A stretch of DNA of 64,000 bases from Tubiluchus corallicola (GCA_030141605.1 JAQGDQ010000092.1:263501-327500), one strand, 5' to 3'. Counted from the stretch's first letter, positions 12,269-23,999 are shown. Translations and numbers: made by a program. The notes: a model not told the origin generated them from the letters alone.

Positions 12269-13057
12269 CACATGAGCAAAGCTGGGAGTACGGTACGGTA
12301 CGAAAAAAATATCGAACTTCGTACCACTAAAAATACCATAACGTAATTCCGTACCGTACCTATAAAATCGAATCGTACCGTACTAGTACGAATAAAATAT
12401 CGTACCGTAATTTCATAGCAGGGCATGTAGGATCTACTGTAAAAAGATAAAGAGTAACATAAACATTAATTGTAAAAACGATAGGCTTATCAATTATTGT
12501 TATGAATTTATGCATACTATATACACAGAACTGCTGTTTGAACTTCCATACTATTTATTTTAGATTAAAAAAGCTACGCAATACAGGCTATGCTATTATA
12601 TTATATACATAGCAGTCTGATGATAAAAATTATACTAAGCACAAGATGATATGACAAATCCTGCTTCCAAACAACTTGTGGCTTTGCAGTTTATAAACCA
12701 ATTTAGCGGTTTTGTTTGCATGTGTTCTGTGTTAATTAGGGGAGAACAGCGAGTTCCACACACGAGCAAAATAAGTCATCACGCTGAGTTGCTGACAAAT
12801 AGAAATGTTACAAGAAAATGGTGATAAATGGTATACAAAAGGAACGAAAAAGGTACGAAACGGTATTTAGTACCCTACCGTACCGTACCGCAATTTCGTA
12901 CCGTACTTATAAGCATTTTTATCGTACCGTAGCGTAATTTCGTACCGTACTTATAAGCATTTTTATCGTACCGTACCGCAATTTCGTACCGTACATATAA
13001 GCATTTTTATCGTACCGTAGCGTAATTTCGTACCGTACTGCCAGCCCTGCACATGAG
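12269..13057. mobile_element. hAT-type non-autonomous element with 8-bp target duplication
   Basis: The element occupies 12277-13049 (773 bp). Its left end reads CAAAGCTGGGAGTACGGTAC. The right end read inward is CAGGGCTGGCAGTACGGTAC, so the terminal inverted repeats are 12-20 bp and continue in GTACGG words. The octamer CACATGAG stands at 12269-12276 and again at 13050-13057: a perfect 8-bp target-site duplication. CAGGG-type ends with 8-bp duplications are the hallmark of hAT transposons. There is no open frame of useful length, so it is a MITE-like passenger. Its right third consists of 44-bp tandem repeats. Confidence 0.85.
12879..13038 (+). repeat. 44-bp tandem array with alternating A/B units
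   Basis: Four units start at 12879, 12923, 12967 and 13011, each exactly 44 bp apart (the last is cut short at the element end). Units 1 and 3 begin CGTACCGTACCGCAATTT; units 2 and 4 begin CGTACCGTAGCGTAATTT. The alternation shows that an 88-bp dimer was duplicated. The remainder of each unit is CGTACCGTAC followed by about 16 bp of AT-rich sequence. The same GTACGG words occur at the left end (12287-12410). Confidence 0.9.
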
Positions 13058-13059
13058 TG

Positions 13060-13770
13060 GCTATTATTGGGGGGCGAAATAGGTTCAATAGGCACTGATG
13101 GCAGTATTAGAATGAGGACGCCGTAACCAGCCCAACGAGCCGAACGACCAGCCTTTGCAGGTAGCAGTACCTGCAGACTTGTATTATTGCGGAACGGGTC
13201 ATCATATTGCGACCTAAATATGGATACAAGCAGTAGAAATGGAGTGCAAAGAGCTTTCCAACCAGTAGCCACCTTGGAAGTGGGACAAAAAACTTACACG
13301 TAGGACTGAAATAACCTTTACGCAGCCTGAACAACTGCCTGAGCATCCTTGTAATATAGGAACGTTACTGAACTGAACCTAACCACGGACCCCTCTGGAC
13401 GCTTTCATTTTCTTCTACACAACGCTGGACCTTATGCTGAAGATGATCATATTTGCTGAAGCCTTAACCCGGTCCGGACAGAGCCAGCTCTCCGATAATT
13501 GCGTTCGATTTCAGTCATTTCTTTTCACATTAATTCTTTTGCACAAAGTTTTCATATTTTAATTACTTGTAAATTACAATTTCGTAAGCGCTATGCTCTT
13601 AATCTCTTTCATGGTAAAAACTTTTTGGCGTTGCGCAACAGAAATTTTGTACTACTTTGATATTTGTAAACTTTGATATTTCTAAAATTTACTTTTCAAT
13701 AAAAAATATTTCTTCTTCTGCGTGCTTAATTCTGGTTTGAGGACGAACCATTTTCTGTAGAGGAGGTCAG
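13060..13770. other. Stretch between the hAT-type element and the LTR
   Basis: No gene recognised. The two overlapping minus-strand frames at 12919-13346 run into the hAT array and are not supported. The last 50 bp before the LTR read, in one frame, FEDEPFSVEEVSVTG and then a stop. This resembles the acidic C-terminal tail of some LTR-retrotransposon pol proteins; see the finding on the LTR. Confidence 0.4.
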
Positions 13771-14066
13771 TGTTACGGGGGTGAAATGACGTTTATTTTC
13801 GACCCCCCTCTACATTGTGATGGTTCGATCCATCACGAAGCCATTGCGTAACAGCATTGCATAACAGCTATAAGTAGCTGGTATGAAATGGTCTCGTCGG
13901 TACAGTCGGCAAACGGACAGGCGCGTTTACCACGTATGCACCTATTCTGTAATCATGATCAGCATGAGGAACGCAGGAAAAGATTCTGGCTAGTTTTCAT
14001 CTTAATTTTCTGTTTAACTTTTATATTTTTTCTCTATTTTCACGACTACAACATTTGTCTGCAACA
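13771..14066 (+). mobile_element. Long terminal repeat of a retrotransposon
   Basis: The 296-bp segment starts TGTTACGGGG and ends GCAACA, the inverted TGTT/AACA borders expected of an LTR. A TATA-like TATAAGT lies at about 13870, which would place R downstream of it. It is followed after a short spacer by a primer binding site. I did not find a second copy in the window, so the element is incomplete, a solo LTR with leader, or rearranged. A Gypsy-like origin is only inferred. Confidence 0.5.
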
Positions 14067-14071
14067 TGATT

Positions 14072-14092
14072 TGGCTGATCCAGATTTGAACC
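14072..14092 (+). other. Probable tRNA primer binding site
   Basis: TGGCTGATCCAGATTTGAAC starts 5 bp after the LTR end. Its complement has the form of a tRNA 3' end: a GGTTCAAATC T-arm (B-box) word, an acceptor strand, and CCA at the terminus. This is what primes minus-strand synthesis in LTR retroelements. I could not assign the tRNA species. Confidence 0.5.
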
Positions 14093-14261
14093 CTGAACCA
14101 CTTGGCTGCCTCCGTATCTGGTGTTACCGTGTATGCATTAATCATGCTAAGCTGCAATTACTAGTGGGCTTTGTTGGTGGACTAATGACATTATGCCGTA
14201 ATTGGGGTAACTTTGTTTAACGAATACGGAAATATATTTTAGTACTAATCAGATCGATTTA

Positions 14262-14303
<42 letters not shown>

Positions 14304-15363
14304 AATGAGTGACGCAGCTTATGTGGGAAACATTGTCAGTGTTAATCAACTCCATTTAAATTTATCTGCCGCTCAACGGAAAGAACACGTTACTGACGCC
14401 TTGCCCATAGGACGAGTGCGCGTGCCCGAGAACCAATTCCTCAGGACGAAGATATCCCGCCGCAAATGATTTCGTTGCAAGGGTTAGAAAGTATGGTACT
14501 AGTGTGATCAGTCACTGTCATGGTAGGGTAGTTGTATACGTGCATGTAAGCTGTGATCAGTCACTGTCATACTTACTAAAATGTCAAAATGGTTTCCAAA
14601 CTATCAAAGAATACCATTTACATGAAACTGATTCGATAAATTTTGAATAGCTCTACAATCTATCACGTAAATCTTATCACGTCTATCACAGTATAATTTA
14701 TATCTTACTCATAATGTAAAAATATGGTTTAAACGATATATAGTAGATAGATCTTAAGTCTTTACCGTAAAATAACGACTCACTTATTTTGAAATCACTC
14801 TCACAATTTTTATGCTGCATCTGCAAAGATTGTAATTAAACAGATCTAACTATAATATTATAGACATGTAAAGTATCTCGTGTAGGTTTGTTAATAAAGT
14901 TTGAGTTTTGAGGCAAATTTATTGGCCATTGAGACGCACATAAAACGCCATTCAGTAATCAGGATGAACTAATAAACTTAGTTTGGAAGCAGACTTGTTT
15001 GTCATTGAGCCCAAAACGAAGACTATTGTCGAACAACAACATGACCTACCGCTAAAAGCGTTGCTAGCAGTAAGAATTTCACAGATTAGAGTTTCGTGAT
15101 GAAGCCGAATCTAGGAAGCCAAATCTTTTAAACTGAATTTATTCGCTGAGTGAAACAAGTTTAAAATAATTAAAAATACAGGACAGCCAGTTATAATGAA
15201 TCTGCATTGTACGGAAAATCGGACCCAATCTTAAAGTGCAACTCAAAAACTATCTAACCTGTAAAATATTGAAAAGCACACACTATTTTCTAAAGAATGA
15301 TTTAGGGTGAAAGAATTATTACCACAGAAACCTAATTTCACGTTTACGCGACTATTTTTTAAA
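14093..15363. other. Non-coding stretch after the LTR
   Basis: It holds two TA runs (14259-14303) and a direct repeat of GTGATCAGTCACTGTCAT (about 14502 and 14551). The frame at 13888-14220 crosses the LTR/PBS and is not a gene. No gag domain could be recognised. Confidence 0.45.
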
Positions 15364-17769
15364 CCATTGCATGCATTTCGTCATTCCCTATTTAGATGGG
15401 CACTAGCGCCTACATCTCGGAAGGCACGTACAATTATAATAATAATTCTATTTTAGGGAATATTCTATTAAATTTTAGGAAAAATGAATCAAGTCAATAT
15501 GTAAAGAAACGACATGTAAAGAAGGTAAAAAATTCCAGTCTATCCACGATCAGTAATATAATAATTAATAAAATGGCCAAAATGCCCAAAACTTGCTCAA
15601 AATCTCTCCAAGCTATCCAAAATTTTGATTAGTACCTCCCAAACGACAGATATTGCAGTCCGCTAAGAGGGCTTGTCGTTGGTGCTGTTGTCATTGTCGT
15701 TGCAATTGCTGCTGTTCCTGTTGTTGTTGTGATTGTGATTGTCGTTGTTGTTGCTGCTGCTTTTACTCTTGTTATCATTCTTACGATTGGCCTTATATAC
15801 TCCTACACAAGCCTAGTCAAACGTTGTTATTGTATCAAGATATATGAAACATCGTTTTGCTTTTAACGGGAGACTCGTATTTTCATAACTGCCACGGCTT
15901 CTAGGAAGATTTATCAATTCCGAAATTTGCGGATCGTTCATCATTGTTAATGGTCTAATTGCATTTATATTTTATCCTCTGAAAACATCAGCTGTCACAA
16001 CAAGGACGACTAAAATTACAAACAGCATAAATATTGTTGAGTACAAATTAGCTTCATCAGAAAAAATGGCGGCAGTTTCGGCAAATGGAAGTGGTCTTTG
16101 ATTATTCCTTATTTTTCAAGACAATTTACAACATTGGAAATCAGTTGTACAGTTCGCACAGTTCTACACTAATAATTCACAATGTTGTATGTGAAAGCAA
16201 AGAACAAAATGAAAAAAGTTTTATCCTCGATTTTATTGTTCTTCCTTCTCTTTTTGTTTTCTTCTAATCTTTTTGTTGAATTCTTCTTTTCCAGGATGAC
16301 TTTTAAGTTGGTAATTGAAGAAATATGCAGTAAAATCAGACACAATCAATGGTTTTCGATGCGGGTTTGTGCTATTGCCACTAACGCGTTACGATACCAG
16401 CCCAGTTCAAGTGCCAGTAGGATCGATCAGAAATTAGGCGACTTCTAATTTTCTGCCTTGCTACTGAATCTATAGTTTAGTAGTCGCATAAAAGGTTTTG
16501 TGAGAATCTGATGGATTAGCTGCTCACCGGAACTCCTAATTACTTCTACTGCCTAATAAACCATAGTGGCTATTGGTGTTTCTGTTCAGCCAGTATTATG
16601 ATGATGGAAAATTAGTTGTTAGCTCGTAGTACTGACCAAACGCACTTAATTAAATCAGACTTTTTGTAGGTACAAAATGTTAGCATCACATTTTTATTTA
16701 ATTGGATTTATTTACTGACAAAATGGAGAGCAGGTCTACAGCAATTAATAAAACTTCTCACAGCTAGTGTGAGAAATGCTAAAACGGCAAATCTTATAGC
16801 ACAACACTTTGATTCTTTTAGCTCCTAAACTCGGTTGTTTGTCAAGCGAATGCTCACCCGTGAACGGACAATTAATTGATTTAAAAATTTCCTTCTTGCA
16901 CTCAGTATAAAAACTTGACATTCTGTAATAGTCATTCTTTAATCATTACAAATATGAGATCGTGATTGTCAAAAAACAAGTAAATCGGAAAGGTATATAT
17001 TATTTACTGCAGCAAAAACGACAGCTGCTGTGTTTCGTTCTTTGGTATTCTTTCTTGAGGATATATGTGTAAGACCTTTTTGTCCATTCTCATCAAAATA
17101 ATTTCCTGTTGTAAAACCATCTCTGCCTGCTGCAACACAGGATTTTTTCAGGAAAATATTCCACAATAATTGAAAATGACTCTTGGGGTTCATTTGTTTG
17201 AACATGAAGGTCGAGTGCAAAGTGACATTGGTCTTTAGTGCAAAAGCTGTACAAGACATGCGTGCTGAAGCTTAAAGGATTCATACCCTAGCCCATTTTG
17301 AAGCACTGTAAAAAGTATACATTTCAACACCTACAATAATTCCAAACGATTTCTGATAATTATACAATAGCAGATTGTATAACTGCTATAATGACACAAT
17401 GTATTTAATTAGCAGCGGGCTATTTCAGCTGGTGACGACATTACAACTTTCATCATTTAAACAGAATTTTCAACAGCACTAATATTGCACGCGTCGCGAA
17501 CAGCGCATGTTTGCGAAAGCAAAAATTGAAGTACAAAGCTAGTACAACATTCAGTGTGATACACAGAAAAAAATTAAATTGAAAAATTGAAATTTCAAGT
17601 TTACCGCTGTGCTCACGTATACAAGTTTTGCGCAAGCTCTGAACATGTGCGTACATCACAACTGAACTACATTTGAATTGAGAGGTACAACGTCTGTTTT
17701 TTGTGCAACGCATTTTCGAGATCTAGGCGCTAGTGCCCATCTAACTAGGAAATGACAAAACTGTGCATG
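15364..17769. mobile_element. Inverted-repeat pair spanning 2.4 kb, possible TIR element
   Basis: The left arm 15364-15420 and the right arm about 17711-17769 are inverted copies. Both contain TAGATGGGCACTAGCGCCTA with flanking matches (GTCATTYCCTA outside, ATCTCG inside), about 60 bp in all with few mismatches. Outer flanks differ and no clear target duplication was found. The frames inside (15396-15632, 16085-16448, 17259-16969, 17713-17453) do not resemble a transposase. A non-autonomous DNA transposon is the simplest reading; two independent, oppositely oriented copies of a short repeat are also possible. Confidence 0.55.
15655..15775 (+). repeat. Imperfect TTG/TGC trinucleotide repeat
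   Basis: Runs of GTT, TGC and ATTGTC triplets give a Cys-rich spurious frame. It belongs to the class of imperfect trinucleotide tracts seen at several other places in the window and lies just inside the left arm of the 2.4-kb inverted repeat. Confidence 0.75.
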
Positions 17770-17774
17770 GCTAA

Positions 17775-18759
17775 ATCAGCACTAATCCTTCATCTAGCTT
17801 GTAACTGAGTTATCCTCACTCATTACTTGTGTGTAAGGTATAACAAGTTCACTGTTAAACAGGAACAAAGAAGACCTAAATCAGCCCGGAATAAATTGGA
17901 AGAACTTACTGAACAATCTCTTTAACTTGAGCGAAGAGTATTATCGAAAACACAGCAAGCAAAACAGTAAGACCTATCCAATATTCATGAGACAAACTGC
18001 TGTAGTTTGACCAAAATGTCAACCAAATGTTGAAACAAACAATGCTTCTGAGACTTGAGTCTTCTATGCGTGTCGGTGTTGCATAGTTTACTTACAATTT
18101 TTACTAAAATGAGCGTTACTTTCACATCGGGCCCTGACAATTTCAATAATATAAGCACATTACACGTAACACGATTTGCGTGACAGTGGCCAATTTTGTA
18201 AGAAATTTGACACTACAGGCAATGCACGGTATTATTTATAATCCATTATTACAAATTTCGAAAAGCAGTTATCATATCGCTGCTAACCGATGTTTAATAA
18301 AAATCATTGACCAGGTACTTACATTTACGGTTGCAACTAATTATGTATCTCATCTCTACATCGCTGAATAATCTACGCTTTTTCTGCAAAATAAGGCAGA
18401 CCTGCCATTTCTCTTTAGGTGCTTATTTGTTGTTCACGTACTCGACACTTATTTGTTTTTTGTTTGTGTGTGTTTGTTGTGTTTGCTTACTTACGTTGTT
18501 GTTTGTTTATTTTTATTGTATGTATGATTATTTTTTGTTTGTATGTTTGTCTCTTTGTTTGTTTGCTTGGGTGTCTGTATTTTTGTTTGTTTGCTTGCTT
18601 GCTTACTTGCTTGCTTGTTAGCTGGGATAGTTGCATTCACTTACCTTGTTTTTGCTTTTTTGCTTTGCTAGCTTACTTATCAGTTCGGTCGTTCACCTAA
18701 TAGTCAGTCAGTTGATGGTTGGTCGATCGTCAGTGAAATGGTAGTCAGTAGGTGACGGT
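17775..18759. other. Non-coding stretch with GTTT-rich low complexity
   Basis: The segment 18440-18690 is dominated by TTTG, TTGC and CTTG words and gives Cys/Leu/Phe-rich frames without stops. I regard it as simple-sequence drift, not as a membrane protein. Confidence 0.5.
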
Positions 18760-19138
18760 CTGATAGCCAAGGCCAGATTATCCTATAGGCTAGTATAGGC
18801 TGCAGCCTAGGGCCCCTAAAGCTTGGGTAACATTTGGTAAAAAAATGTTTTTTCACTATGGTTGTGTTCAAATATCTGCTAATTTGGGTTACAAAAAATA
18901 GTAAAATAGTGATATTTCTTAAAGAATATTTCTATTGGCAAACACAAGATAGCTATTCTAGTCTTATTTAAAGAATTTGCAATAAGTTTACTTCATGCTA
19001 TGTCACTGAAATATGTCACGAGTAAAAAAATATTCGAGACGGGTGCGAGCGCATTAAAGGGTGGCTAAGCCTTAGGGCCCCCCAAAATTTCATTAGCTTA
19101 GGGACCCCAAAACGTCATAATCTGGCCCTGCTGATAGC
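18760..19138. mobile_element. Second hAT-type MITE with perfect 8-bp target duplication
   Basis: The element is 18768-19130 (363 bp). It starts CAAGGCCAGATTAT and ends ATAATCTGGCCCTG; the ends are inverted copies with one mismatch in the first 14. CTGATAGC flanks it at 18760-18767 and 19131-19138. Inside the ends the sequence AGGGCCCC occurs in both halves (18809 region; AGGGCCCCCC at 19075 region). There is no coding capacity. The terminal CARGG and the 8-bp duplication again indicate hAT, but the inner sequence differs from the 12277 element, so it is another family. Confidence 0.88.
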
Positions 19139-19309
19139 GGCTGGTAGACTAACAGGTTTGGTCGGTGAATCGTTACATGATTTGTTAGTTATTTATTACT
19201 ATTTCTGTTTGTAGGTTATTTATTACTAGCGTCTCACTTGTATATTTATTACATGTCTGTCTGCATGACTATCTGCCTGTCGTTTGCTCATTTTCTGTAG
19301 GTTAGTCAG

Positions 19310-19600
19310 GAAGGAAGAAAGGAAGGAAAGAAGGCAGTTGGTTATGAAGCTACTCAGAAAAAATTGTTGCTAGCTTGTTTACTTATTTACTTATTTACTT
19401 GTCGACTTGCTTACTCACTCACTCATTCACTATCACGCATTCACCTCTCATCCCTCACTCCCTCACTTAATCATTTGCTTACTTACCTATCTACCTACCT
19501 ACCTACCTACCTAACTATCTACTTACCTACTTACCTACCTACCTAACGGCCTATCTACCTACCTACCAACCTACTTTCCTACCTACCTACTTCCCTTTTT
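19310..19600 (+). repeat. CTAC/TTAC tetranucleotide-rich low complexity
   Basis: A short GGAA-rich run at 19313-19335 is followed by TTAC, CTCA and finally CTAC units to about 19590, with the purest CTAC block at 19490-19515 and 19550-19590. The Tyr/Leu/Thr frame across it is spurious. Confidence 0.85.
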
Positions 19601-22600
19601 CAGCATGGAAGAGACTTTGACAAATATTGCGAGTAAAAAGCCGCAGTACGATGCTCTTACAGTTCGCGTAACAGAAATGCATATTACTGACTCTCGTCTC
19701 TTACAAGTTTTTGCTAACAGGATTTTGCCAGCCATGTAAGCCAATTGTCCAATTCATGGTAGAGATGTTATTTTCAGAAAATAAAGTTTTACGTTAAACG
19801 GAATTTGCAAATAAATCATAACCCGTGAAAAGTAATCAACTTTGTGCGACGTTTCTTTGCACGAGAGGAGAGATCGACAACAAGATTACAGAAAAATTTG
19901 CAGCTAGCGACGTATGCAAATCACCGATAAATTATTTGTAGAAACTTTTCCCTGAGACGCTTTGATCGTCGGAACAAAATTAATTTTTAATTATTCTCCT
20001 GGCTTGGAGAAATAAATGATGGCTGTCCAGACTGGCGTAAATATTTTACAATGTTTAAAATCACTGCACCTTTACATTGCGGCAGATTAATGATAATGAA
20101 GTGTTATGGGCTTCCATTCCACATAACTACTTTTCTGAAATAAATTAGGTCATCCTTCGGTCAACGGAACCGCTTGCACCACTCATTTCTCTAGTTAATC
20201 CTATCTAAATGTTCATTGTCACTTGTGGAATAAAACGTTTCTTAAAAGGTTTTTTGCAATCAACTGTCAATGCAGTTTTGTTTTATATTAAAAGAATGCT
20301 ATACAATCATACAACAAAAACGCTATCGGTAGCAGTGACGAAGCAGCACGCCAGGATTGGCTCAGTTTCGCCTGAACTTGCCTTACGATTTATATATATA
20401 TATATATGATATATCAGCTAAAATGCGATGTAAGCGTAGCTATTGCAAAAAATACGCGTGTTTTAGAGTGTAGTGACTGAGTTAGCAATACATTACTAAA
20501 TAAAGTTCTCATTTGTTTGCCGTCACTCATCTCTGTAACCGGACGCCATTGGAAATTCTCATAACAATCATTAAACAATGATCATATCCTTTTAATCAGA
20601 CTCGCACCAGAACCGTGAGATTGAATCTTTGTACTGTTCCTGCTACCGACAGGCACGCTTCTTTAGTGATGTCTAGTCTGCTTGTACATATGTGCCTTAC
20701 ACGTATCTTACACGTTTTATGTGCGTACTAGTTACTTTTTAAGACTACACGACGTCTACAAGACTCACTAGCAAGTTTTTGATGTGATTATTCATCGCGT
20801 TACATTCCTTTAGTAAATCCAGGCTAAATATCTCCCGGTGTCTCTCTTTCCATGACAGATGCAAGAAAGAACATCTCTGGAAGGATATAGCACTCGCATC
20901 GTTATCTCTAGTAGCAACGTCAGCGGTTTACAGATGAATGTTTGGTTGTCAATGCATTCATAAATATTTCAACTTCAGCTCAAGTTTATTGCAAAGTGCC
21001 GGATTAAACCGAAATTTTTCAAAATTTTGGTCCCTATCTTCTGATCTTCAGCCTAACGATTCGGTGCGTCGAAATCAGTCAGGGGATTAAACAGGAAAGA
21101 TTCAGACATTTTGCAAATCTGCAGTATGATTAATGAAGCAATATCCATCGTGCGGACTTTTAACAAGCTGCAACGAATCGGATTTTTAGGCAGAACAAAA
21201 TTTATGAAGAAATGTTTATAGCCTAAGCGGCTATCCATGTTATAAATCTGTTTAATGTGAGTTTGAAAATTTCTGCACAGCTCTAAAATTAAAATGCTGT
21301 ATTTCTTACTTTGAACCACGCATGCGCTTTCAGGTCTACCAATAGCGAAAAATAAGTCACCCAGAAAGTACAGGCTACAATAAGACATTTACGGATTCAT
21401 TCAGGTTTTAGTTAACTAAAACAAAAACATCCCAGAGGTATACTATGCACACTACTTATTATACACGTAAAATGTTTCCGTGTAAAAAAGCAACGAAAAA
21501 GCAACAGAATTTCTTTATTCGTTTACATGAAGATTTGTTGACGGGGAAACATAGTTTTTCTCTGTTTTTTTTTGTTTGATAATTTTTTTATAATGCACGG
21601 TCGTTCACACCACTATATTTGACTTTTATTTTGAAAGGTACAAGCCGCGAAAATATTTACATTAAGACGTTTATCAGCAAGCTAGCAGAGCGGATACGGT
21701 AACTTCTCCTCACAGCTTCTTTGATCGTGTTATTTATTATACCGACTTCAACAAGTAAAACACGCATAAAATCTTCTCGACTGCCGTAAAGACTTCGCTA
21801 AATTCACTGTTTACAAAGCCAAACTGTTTTTATTATAGCTGAAGTTGTTCTGCAGTCGACAGCAGCGAATGAGTTGAAGTTGGACTCTTACGACTATCGA
21901 AAGTCGTTAGATCCAAAAGAGAATTTTAATCACTAAGCAGATGAAACAATATCAACTGCAGGAACAAAATAATCACTGTAAATGCGACGTTAACAGCAAA
22001 AAATTGGTGAAATTAGCCTCGCCTCAACATATTTCAGTTCTCTACGTTGTTTCATCTTAAAGTTTAAACAATTGCTTATAGCGTGTGGCTTCTTGGCGCA
22101 TCATAAAGTAAAAAGGGTAGAAATTAAAAACTGCAACTGCAAATGGCGAATTTTGTAAACATGCAAACTAATTAGACTTGTTAAACTTGCAATATCAAAT
22201 TTGAAAAAACGTTGCTCCATCATCCGTATGATAAGTAGACAGGAAACGTGAGTGAACAGTTTTTGCCTTCAGTTGTTTTGCAAACCGGTAAACTTATGGA
22301 AGAAAATCTCTATTTTCGTGTTGTGCTTTATCTATGTTGCATTGATATAGTTGTTTACTTGATATTTATGTCAAAAGGCACAAGGACACAAAGTATTGGG
22401 CACACGTACAAGTCGTTTTACAGACCAGAAATATTGGTAGACTGGTTCCTACTCTATGGCCACTCCAAAACTATTTTTCTTTCGCTTTAATTCTTTCTTT
22501 TATTATTGTATAGACACTTAACGCATTCAGCGTTTTATAGCCCAAAAACGTGGCTTCATACATACGTGACAGCTTGTATTAGAACTGCGTGAAGCCATTA

Positions 22601-23100
22601 GCGAGAATCAGAATTTGGTGCCACGTCGATTGGATTTGTACAAGTTTTTCTGCAGGAAGCGTTTAATTGGTTTGATTGAAAACCTAGTGATCATGCTGAG
22701 ACTATAATAATGTTTGTAAATACGCCTAAGAGCGATCTGCAGCAAGCGTATTATTCTGGTAAATAAACTAGCATGACTTGACTAAAGAACGTGAAACGTT
22801 ACTTATAAAATACATTTTGTGTAGTGAATACATCTAATCGTATAGGAAAGGAGTAGTAAAATCCGCCATCCACCTAGGTATGAGCTTTTGGATTGTACGG
22901 TTATGCATTTTTTATTATTTTTGCTTAACAGGTGCTTATTCAAAACCATTAAAGGAATGCCACTCTTTAAGATTGACACTCGTGCTCAGTGTTCCAATAA
23001 GTCAATAAATCAAGTTGTTCAGTTTTGCTTATTAAACAATTGTGACAAAGTGTGTTACAACATTTTTATGACAATATAAAGTTGTCCTGGGCGTCTTCAG
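19600..23100. other. Intron or intergenic stretch left of the LamG/EGF exon
   Basis: If the minus-strand gene at 23224-23938 continues leftwards, this is its first intron. I searched the minus-strand frames for a second laminin-G domain and found none. The longest frame (21388-21053, 111 codons) has no recognisable domain. A TA run lies at 20390-20408. Confidence 0.4.
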
Positions 23101-23223
23101 ATGTTAAGGATAAATGTTATTTTGTATGCAAGACCAGGAGACTGGGTTGGTGTGAATAGTGTCCAGAGATTCCAAAAGCATACCATTGTCCACAGTCTGA
23201 GAAACAAAAGTATTGCCACTTAC

Positions 23224-23998
23224 CAACTTCGCAATGGATCCCTTCATAGTTTGAGTTGTCGCACTCACAGATGGCTCCAGTGTCGGTGCTAATGCATGAG
23301 GTGTCGTGGAGGCAAGGATTGTCCAATTCACAGTACTCTTGCTGCACATAGCGCAGTCCAACACTTTCTACAATTTGAGGGTGTAGCTCTTTGTGACCCT
23401 CAAAAAATACTATATTCTTTAATGAACCGCGGAAGTGTTTCTCAAAAGCGATGCTAGGCAAAGCTAGACGGGCCACACTGGCCGCTAAGAGGGGAGGTAT
23501 CCCGCCAAAAAACACAGGAGAGTTTGAGTTATTTCCAAACTGTACATTCTCTTGAATCAAATGCAAGTTTTTTGTGTTTTTATCTACAGTTAAATACACC
23601 AAGGCATTGTTGCGAGTAATTTCTACATGGTGCCATAGTTTATCACTAAGACCATTACCAACTCTAGTTATAAGGATGTTGTTTTCGTCTAATCTCATAT
23701 GAAGTTGAACACTGCTAGACACCAATTTTACCTCTAGAAAATCTTTATCTGCAATTCCACCGTCGTCCATGTACATTAAAAGTGCCATTTGTTGGTCAGT
23801 TTTAAAATCAAATTTTAACACTGCGTCAAGGCCTATCTTCCAACTGGGGTACTTCAAGTAAGAGTTTTTTGACCCATCTAATATAGATGTTTGAGAATCT
23901 GATATAATAATTAATATGACAAACAGAACGCAGAGCATTTTAACTGGCTCACCCGGTGAGAAAGCGAAATTATTAAAATTTATCGTAGCATATGCCAT
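23224..23998 (-). CDS. Neurexin-like protein, first coding exon (signal, LamG, EGF)
   Basis: The frame encodes a hydrophobic signal peptide if translation starts at the inner Met at 23938 (MLCVLFVILIIISDSQTS). An upstream Met at 23998 would add 20 residues and is less likely. A laminin-G/LNS domain follows, with YPSWKIGLDAVLKFDFKT, LLMYMDDGG, DFLEVKL, WHHVEITR, FFGGIPP and FRGSLKNIVF in the order of the fold. It is followed by one EGF module with six cysteines (CELDNPC to GIHC). LamG then EGF after a signal peptide is the start of alpha-neurexin, a presynaptic adhesion protein that binds partners outside the cell. The splice donor GTAAGT begins at 23223, interrupting a Val/Gly codon in phase 1, so the frame beyond 23224 is intron. 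Later exons were not found. Agrin- or Crumbs-type proteins remain possible, since only one LamG/EGF pair is visible. No stop or frameshift was seen. Confidence 0.8.
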
Positions 23999-23999
23999 G

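Noticed and set aside
13815-13845. GATGGTTCGATCCATC resembling a tRNA T-arm
   Set aside because: A hairpin only; no acceptor, D or anticodon arms around it, and it lies inside the LTR.
14072-14130. B-box-like GGTTCAAATC on the minus strand suggesting a tRNA or SINE
   Set aside because: No cloverleaf and the A-box-like word is on the wrong spacing. The position right after an LTR end explains it better as a primer binding site.
18307-18700. Cys/Leu/Phe-rich frames resembling membrane segments
   Set aside because: TTTG/CTTG-rich low-complexity sequence; two frames are open at once.
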